Assembly (NCBI GenBank): GCA_934532985.1 | Contig: CAKTAV010000005.1 | Span: forward strand, 1-64,000 | DNA from: an uncultured Butyricicoccus sp. | GTDB taxonomy: Bacteria > Bacillota > Clostridia > Oscillospirales > Butyricicoccaceae | DNA: 64,000 nucleotides | Reading direction: 5' to 3' | Shown: in pieces, positions 59,810 to 64,000 of the stretch | Layout: each line of letters starts with the position of its first letter | Position numbering within the stretch: the stretch's first letter is position 1 | The notes under the pieces: generated by a model | Seen by the model: only the letters and a program-made list of their open reading frames with translations | What the model was told of the DNA's origin: nothing | Databases searched by the model: none | Translations under genes and position numbers: made by a program

Positions 59810-62182
59810 GTGAAAAATCCACTGAGAAAACGTCTGCCGCGAGAGCTGCGGAGCGATATTGGAAAATATGGAGCGCTGTTTTTCTTCCTCGTCATTATGA
59901 TTGGCTTTATTTCCGGCTTTCTGGTTTCGGATATCAGCTTAAAGACCGCATATGACAACAGCTTTGAACAATATAATGTAGAGGACGGACATTTCACCTT
60001 TCTGCGAAAGGTGGATCCAAAACAGCTGAACCGAACGGCGAAGGAATACAACGTAACGATTACCTCACTGTTCTACAATGATAAGACGCTGAAGGATGGA
60101 AGTGCGATACGTATCTATCCTATGCGGAAAAAGGTAAATCGGGTCTGCCTGATGGATGGCGCTTTTCCGAAAGGAAAAGCGGAAATTGCGATTGACCGCC
60201 TGTATGCCGAAAACAACGAAATATCAGTCGGCGATACGATAGCGATTGGCGGAAAGCAATACACCGTCTGCGGGTTTGTCGCGCTGACGGACTACAGTGC
60301 GCTGTTCAAAAACAACTCGGATATGATGTTGGACGCGAGTAATTTTTGCGTTGCGGTGGTGACGCAGGAAGCGTTTGATATGCTCGGAGAGGCCGGTCGG
60401 AAATATTGCTATGCGTGGACGGAAAACGCCGCGCCGCAAAGTAAGCAGGAGGCAAACGATCGGGCCGAGGAGCTGATGAAGGCGGTCGCCCAAAAGGGCG
60501 TTTTGACCGACTTTGTTCCGCGCAACGACAACCAAGCCATTACGTACACCGGCGACGACATGGGAGGCGACAAGGCGATGATGATCGCGCTGCTGTACAT
60601 CATCATGGTGCTGCTGGCGTTCAGCTTTGCGGTCACCGCCAAGAGCACGGTGGAGCAGGAGGCGCTGCCAATTGGCACGCTGCTCGCCTCCGGATACACG
60701 CGCGGAGAGCTGCTGCGGCACTATCTCACGCTGCCGATGCTGGTCACCCTGGCGGGCGCGGTGATTGGCAATATTCTGGGCTATACCGTTCTAAAGGATA
60801 TGATGGCGGGATTGTATTACCATAGTTACTCGCTGACAACCTATGTGACGCTGTGGAATGCGGAAGCATTCTTGGAAACGACGGTTGTACCGGTGCTGCT
60901 GGTACTGCTGGTCAACGCGGCAGTGCTGGTACGCCAGCTGTCGCTGCCGCCGATTCAGTTCCTGCGACGCGAGCTGCGCCGAAAAAAGAAAAAGCGCGCA
61001 GTGCATCTGCCGCCGCTACGGTTTTTGACGCGCTTTCGCCTGCGCATCATTCTGCAAAACTGGACGGCATATGCAACGATTGTCGTCGGTATCCTGATGG
61101 CGAATATCCTGATGATGTTTGGCATGTGCCTGCGTCCGCTGTTTCTGCATTTTAAGACAGATGTTTTGCAATCGCAGTTTGCATCTTACCAATATGTTCT
61201 GAAGGGAACGGCACAGACGCAGGACGATGAGTATTCTGCCTATACCATGCTCTCTCCACTGCTGTCGGTGTTCCGACAGGGCGCGGATATTTTAGAGATT
61301 GAGGACGCGGATTACTACCTCGGTTTTCGAACCAAGACGGAGAACAAGGACGCGGAAAAATATCTGGTCAACGCGCTAGAGCAAAAGGGCGATACGCGCG
61401 TGGAGGATATTACGGTATATGGCATTGAGCCGAACTCGAAGTATTTGACGGATCTGAAGCTGCCAAAGGGGAGCGATGAAGTCATTGTTTCCGACAGTTA
61501 TCAGAAGAAATATGACCTTCACGTGGGCGATACCATCACGCTGGACGAACAATATGAGGATACCCAGCACACCTTCCGTGTGGCGGGTGTGTATCCCTAT
61601 GCCGCATCGCTGTGCATCTTTCTGCCGATTGACCAGATGCGGCAGGAGTTTGACTATACTGACGATTCTTATTCCGGTTATCTATCCAATGTCAAGCTGG
61701 ATGATTTGGATGAGGAGGGCATTGCGTCGGTTATCACGCAGGACGACCTGACGGTGCTGGCTGACCAGCTGAATGACTCGATGGGCAGTATTGTGTGGCT
61801 GATTGTCGCGGTGGCGGCGCTGCTGTATCTGCTGGTTTTGTATTTGCTGAGCAAGATGATTGTCGAGAAGAATGCGCAGTCCATTTCGATGGTTAAAATT
61901 TTAGGATATACCGAAAAGGAGGTCAGCGCGCTGTATAATTGGGCGACGGCGATTGTCGTGGGGATGGCGCTGGTGCTGAGCCTGCCGGTGTGCACGGCGC
62001 TGATGAAGGTGATTTTGGTGGAAATGATGCTCAAGCAGATGAACGGCTGGATTAACTTCTATCTGGCACCGTGGGTCTATCCCGCGATGGTGATTGTGGG
62101 CGCGGTGTGCTACTTTATTGTGCACAGTTTGCAAATGAAAAAGATACGAAAGATTCCGCTGTCCACTGCCCTCAAGCAGTGA
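59810..62182 (+). CDS. FtsX-like ABC transporter permease
   Basis: A 790-aa permease with two FtsX units: TM1 YGALFFFLVIMIGFISGFLVSDI, an extracellular domain to about residue 260, three TM helices (IALLYIIMVLLAFSFAVTAK, LPMLVTLAGAVIGNILGY, VVPVLLVLLVNAAVLVR), TM at about 420 (ATIVVGILMANILMMFGM), a second extracellular domain, and three final TM helices. TVEQEALPIGTLLASGYTRGEL and QSISMVKILGYTEKEV are the coupling-type segments. GTG start 9 nt after the ATPase, behind GGGGGAG. Probably exports or removes lipophilic peptides or lipids; substrate unknown. Confidence 0.9.
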   Translation: MKNPLRKRLPRELRSDIGKYGALFFFLVIMIGFISGFLVSDISLKTAYDNSFEQYNVEDGHFTFLRKVDPKQLNRTAKEYNVTITSLFYNDKTLKDGSAIRIYPMRKKVNRVCLMDGAFPKGKAEIAIDRLYAENNEISVGDTIAIGGKQYTVCGFVALTDYSALFKNNSDMMLDASNFCVAVVTQEAFDMLGEAGRKYCYAWTENAAPQSKQEANDRAEELMKAVAQKGVLTDFVPRNDNQAITYTGDDMGGDKAMMIALLYIIMVLLAFSFAVTAKSTVEQEALPIGTLLASGYTRGELLRHYLTLPMLVTLAGAVIGNILGYTVLKDMMAGLYYHSYSLTTYVTLWNAEAFLETTVVPVLLVLLVNAAVLVRQLSLPPIQFLRRELRRKKKKRAVHLPPLRFLTRFRLRIILQNWTAYATIVVGILMANILMMFGMCLRPLFLHFKTDVLQSQFASYQYVLKGTAQTQDDEYSAYTMLSPLLSVFRQGADILEIEDADYYLGFRTKTENKDAEKYLVNALEQKGDTRVEDITVYGIEPNSKYLTDLKLPKGSDEVIVSDSYQKKYDLHVGDTITLDEQYEDTQHTFRVAGVYPYAASLCIFLPIDQMRQEFDYTDDSYSGYLSNVKLDDLDEEGIASVITQDDLTVLADQLNDSMGSIVWLIVAVAALLYLLVLYLLSKMIVEKNAQSISMVKILGYTEKEVSALYNWATAIVVGMALVLSLPVCTALMKVILVEMMLKQMNGWINFYLAPWVYPAMVIVGAVCYFIVHSLQMKKIRKIPLSTALKQ

Positions 62183-62225
62183 TGACGGCAGAAAAAAGCA
62201 AAGTTATTTGGAAATAATTATGAGG

Positions 62226-62253
62226 GCCGGAGAGGGGAGTAAAATTCTCCGGC
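62226..62253 (+). other. intercistronic hairpin
   Basis: GCCGGAGA (62226-62233) pairs with TCTCCGGC (62246-62253); no T run, so more likely an RNA-stability or partial-stop element between permease and regulator. Confidence 0.45.
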
Positions 62254-62270
62254 AGAATAAGGAGGACAGA

Positions 62271-62741
62271 ATGATGACACTGTTCGTACAGGATATGACA
62301 TGGGAACGCAGTGCAGGAAGTGCAAAGCGCAGCGAAAAGAACGTGACGCCGGAAAGCCGGATTCTCTCAGAAAAGGCACAGCAGAGTACGCAGCTGGCCG
62401 AGGAGGTCGGCGCCTACCTGCAAAATAACCTGAATACCCATGTCACCATTCAGCAGCTGGCGAGTATGTTTCATGTGTCGCAGACACAGCTCAAAACCAG
62501 CTTCAAAGAACGATTTGGTGTACCGTTGTATGCATATAGTCGGACGCTGAAAATGCAGGCGGCGGCGGAAAAGCTGTGTGAGGAAAACGGTACGGTGCTG
62601 GATGTTGCCGGACAGTTTGGCTACAGTAACGGAAGCAAGTTTGCCAAGGCATTTCGCGACGTCATGGGAATGACACCGAAGGAATATCGTCGCGCAGCGA
62701 GCCGAAAAACGGGAGAAGAGCGGGAAATAAGCCGTATTTAA
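62271..62741 (+). CDS. AraC-type HTH regulator lacking a sensor domain
   Basis: A 156-aa protein. After a 45-residue charged N-terminus comes a complete AraC double HTH: VTIQQLASMFHVSQTQLKTSFKERFGVPLYAYSRTLKMQAA, then TVLDVAGQFGYSNGSKFAKAFRDVMGMTPKEYR. No cupin is present. ATG 62271 or 62274, both behind AAGGAGG. It may regulate the ABC exporter upstream or the metal ATPase downstream. Confidence 0.88.
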   Translation: MMTLFVQDMTWERSAGSAKRSEKNVTPESRILSEKAQQSTQLAEEVGAYLQNNLNTHVTIQQLASMFHVSQTQLKTSFKERFGVPLYAYSRTLKMQAAAEKLCEENGTVLDVAGQFGYSNGSKFAKAFRDVMGMTPKEYRRAASRKTGEEREISRI

Positions 62742-62779
62742 TCTTTTGTAAGGCTTGCGTAAAAAATGTCTAAATGGAG

Positions 62780-62808
62780 TTGAAAGGCAAAAAAACAAAA
62801 GATATTAT
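62780..62808 (+). promoter_or_regulatory. promoter of the DUF6110/metal-ATPase genes
   Basis: TTGAAA (62780-62785), 17-bp A-rich spacer, TATTAT (62803-62808). Confidence 0.7.
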
Positions 62809-62916
62809 AGACGAAACCGCAGGGCAAGCGAGCCGCATGACGGCGACGTATCGCAGCATAGATTGCGAATAGCTCTGGGTATGAAATGTATTACTATATC
62901 AACTGTTTACACAAAT
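62809..62916 (+). other. structured-looking 5' leader of the metal-ATPase operon
   Basis: About 110 nt of untranslated leader with GC-rich, pairing-prone blocks (CCGCAGGGCAAGCGAGCCG, GACGGCGACG, TCGCAGCATAGATTGCG) between a clear promoter and AGGAGG. It could be a metal-responsive RNA; no riboswitch class was assigned. Confidence 0.35.
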
Positions 62917-62929
62917 AGGAGGTTTTATT

Positions 62930-63247
62930 ATGAAGCTCTGGAAAATGATTTGCAAGCCGAATTGGGAAAAGATTGGTCTGTTTGCAGGCGGTACTCTGTT
63001 TGGCACCGCTGGCATCAAGGTTCTGACCAGCAAGGACGCAAAGAAGGTTTATACGCAGTCCACAGCTGCTGTTCTGCGCGCAAAGGAATGTGTTATGACG
63101 ACGGTTACCGCGGCTCGTGAGAACTGCGATGACATCCTGGCTGAGGCAAAGGACATCAACGAGCAGCGCGCTGCTGCTGCAAACGCAGTAATCGAGGACG
63201 AGGCAGAAGAAACGGCAGAGACCGCAGAGGCTGCTGACGCAGAATAA
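62930..63247 (+). CDS. DUF6110 family protein
   Basis: A 105-aa protein: MKLWKMICKPNWEKIGLFAGGTLFGTAGIKVLTSKDAKKVYTQ is the DUF6110 core with a short membrane helix, then a helical segment and an acidic Glu/Ala-rich tail. The family is commonly encoded just before heavy-metal P-type ATPases, as here; function unknown, perhaps a small membrane partner. AGGAGG precedes the ATG. Confidence 0.8.
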   Translation: MKLWKMICKPNWEKIGLFAGGTLFGTAGIKVLTSKDAKKVYTQSTAAVLRAKECVMTTVTAARENCDDILAEAKDINEQRAAAANAVIEDEAEETAETAEAADAE

Positions 63248-63333
63248 GCGATTCAATACGTTAGAAAAAGCGGCTGGGGAGGAATACTCTGCGGCGGCTT
63301 TTTCTTTAGCAATGCAAGAAAGGTTGCAGAAAT

Positions 63334-64000
63334 ATGAAGTGCAAGATATTGCATGAGTCAGCCGGCCGCATCCGCGTCCATATCATGCACGGACGCATGA
63401 CGATGCATCAAGCTGACATGTTGGAATATTATTTGAAGGACGTCTCCAGCGTCGTTGACGCCAAGGTATATGTCCGCACGGGTGACGCGACGATTCGCTA
63501 TATTGCGCCTGACCGCGCGCTGGTTCTGGAGGCGCTGCGCGCATTCTCGTATGAAAGTGAAGAGATCGCGGCGCTGGTTCCGGAGCACACGGGGCGTGCG
63601 CTGAACACGGAATTCGAGGATAAGCTGGTCAGTCTGGTGGTTCGACGTGCGCTGAACAAGCTGTTTGTGCCGATGCCGATCCGCATTGCGATTACAGCGG
63701 TTCGTTCGGTGCATTACCTGCACAAGGGCGCCAGTGAGTTGCTCAAGCGCAAGCTGACGGTTCCGGTACTGGATGCGACGGCAATCGGCGTATCGCTTCT
63801 GCGCGCGGACTTCAAGACCGCGTCGTCCATTATGTGGCTGCTGTCCATCGGAGAGCTGCTGGAGGAGTGGACGCACAAGAAGTCGGTCGACGATCTGGCG
63901 CGCACAATGGCGCTGAATGTTGAGAAGGTTTGGCGCAGAGTGGACGACGATCAGGAAGAGCTGGTCTCCATCAATGAGATTGACGTGGGCGATGAAGTCG
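63334..64000 (+). CDS. heavy-metal-translocating P-type ATPase, N-terminal part (cut by window end)
   Basis: 222 codons without a stop run to the window edge. Start ATG 63334 behind GAAAGG. The N-terminus MKCKILHESAGRIRVHIMHGRMTMHQADMLEYYLKDVSSVVDAKVYVRTGDATIRY is a cysteine-less HMA-like domain. Then come the first TM helices (KLFVPMPIRIAITAVRSV, VPVLDATAIGVSLLRADFKTASSIMWLLSIGELLEEWTHKKSVDDLART) and the start of the actuator domain (VEKVWRRVDDDQEELVSINEIDVGDEV). The catalytic motifs lie beyond the window. Metal unknown; lack of CxxC argues against copper. Confidence 0.88.
   Translation, partial: MKCKILHESAGRIRVHIMHGRMTMHQADMLEYYLKDVSSVVDAKVYVRTGDATIRYIAPDRALVLEALRAFSYESEEIAALVPEHTGRALNTEFEDKLVSLVVRRALNKLFVPMPIRIAITAVRSVHYLHKGASELLKRKLTVPVLDATAIGVSLLRADFKTASSIMWLLSIGELLEEWTHKKSVDDLARTMALNVEKVWRRVDDDQEELVSINEIDVGDEV

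Noticed and set aside
63265..63303. Possible terminator between DUF6110 and the metal ATPase
   Set aside because: Only AAAAAGC/GCTTTTT pairs around a 25-nt loop; too weak to call.

Overview
The window reads as a chromosomal segment of a moderately GC-rich, anaerobic, endospore-forming Firmicute of class Clostridia (Oscillospiraceae/Butyricicoccaceae-like). This rests on a bona fide Spo0A, an iron-sulfur L-serine dehydratase split into SdaAB/SdaAA, an [FeFe]-hydrogenase maturase HydE, CCA-encoding tRNA genes, strong GGAGG ribosome binding sites and TTGACA/TATAAT promoters. The genus is inference. There is no phage, integrase, transposase or CRISPR array; most of the window is ordinary core-plus-surface chromosome.

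Layout. 1-5.1 kb: tRNA-Thr end, tcdA, sdaAB-sdaAA, a NYN-LOTUS RNA-binding protein and spo0A with an upstream 0A box. 5.1-17.2 kb: a Cys-rich small protein, two giant paralogous secreted transglutaminase-fold/Fn3 surface proteins flanking an adenylate-forming acyl ligase, and a secreted nuclease lipoprotein with its partner. 17.2-25.1 kb: hydE, a four-gene adaptor-ATPase-adaptor-permease export operon, and two tandem MgtC-like proteins. 25.3-32.5 kb: tRNA-Gln, a multi-hairpin repeat element, blaR1-blaI with multiple operator-like sites but no beta-lactamase, a DUF6442-like/XRE pair, and a TetR-controlled methyltransferase/hydrolase/ICMT operon with a striking double palindrome. 32.7-34.1 kb: an FMN-binding/Fn3 secreted protein broken by a 1-nt frameshift.

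34.3-42.4 kb is an exopolysaccharide start cluster: galE, a membrane nucleotide-sugar dehydratase, a PHP-type tyrosine phosphatase, an Ig-like secreted protein, two consecutive fused chain-length/BY-kinase proteins and an ER-type signal peptidase-like protein. 42.4-47.8 kb: tRNA-Ala, nnrE, a Fur-family regulator, an ArsC/Spx-like protein and a copper operon (csoR, membrane-tethered HMA, copA). The copA gene carries a second, C-terminal CopZ-like domain preceded by a perfect internal Shine-Dalgarno and ATG. tRNA-Val follows.

47.8-55.5 kb: a TRAP transporter (DctMQP), then a duplicated divergent locus (GPH sugar transporter / AraC regulator) in which each copy has lost the opposite gene, with a ppk1 stump at one junction. 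55.7-64 kb: a PQQ-propeller surface protein, an ABC/FtsX exporter behind a possible attenuator, an AraC-type regulator, and a DUF6110/heavy-metal P-type ATPase pair that runs off the window and has a structured-looking leader.

The strongest second-look candidates are the nested copZ in copA, the reciprocal decay of the GPH/AraC duplication (with a reconstructable 694-bp microhomology deletion), the blaI-linked operator array with a promoter facing a non-coding stretch, the helically phased repeats before the acyl ligase, and the leader ahead of the metal ATPase. No complete, wholly novel multi-gene system could be demonstrated from sequence alone.
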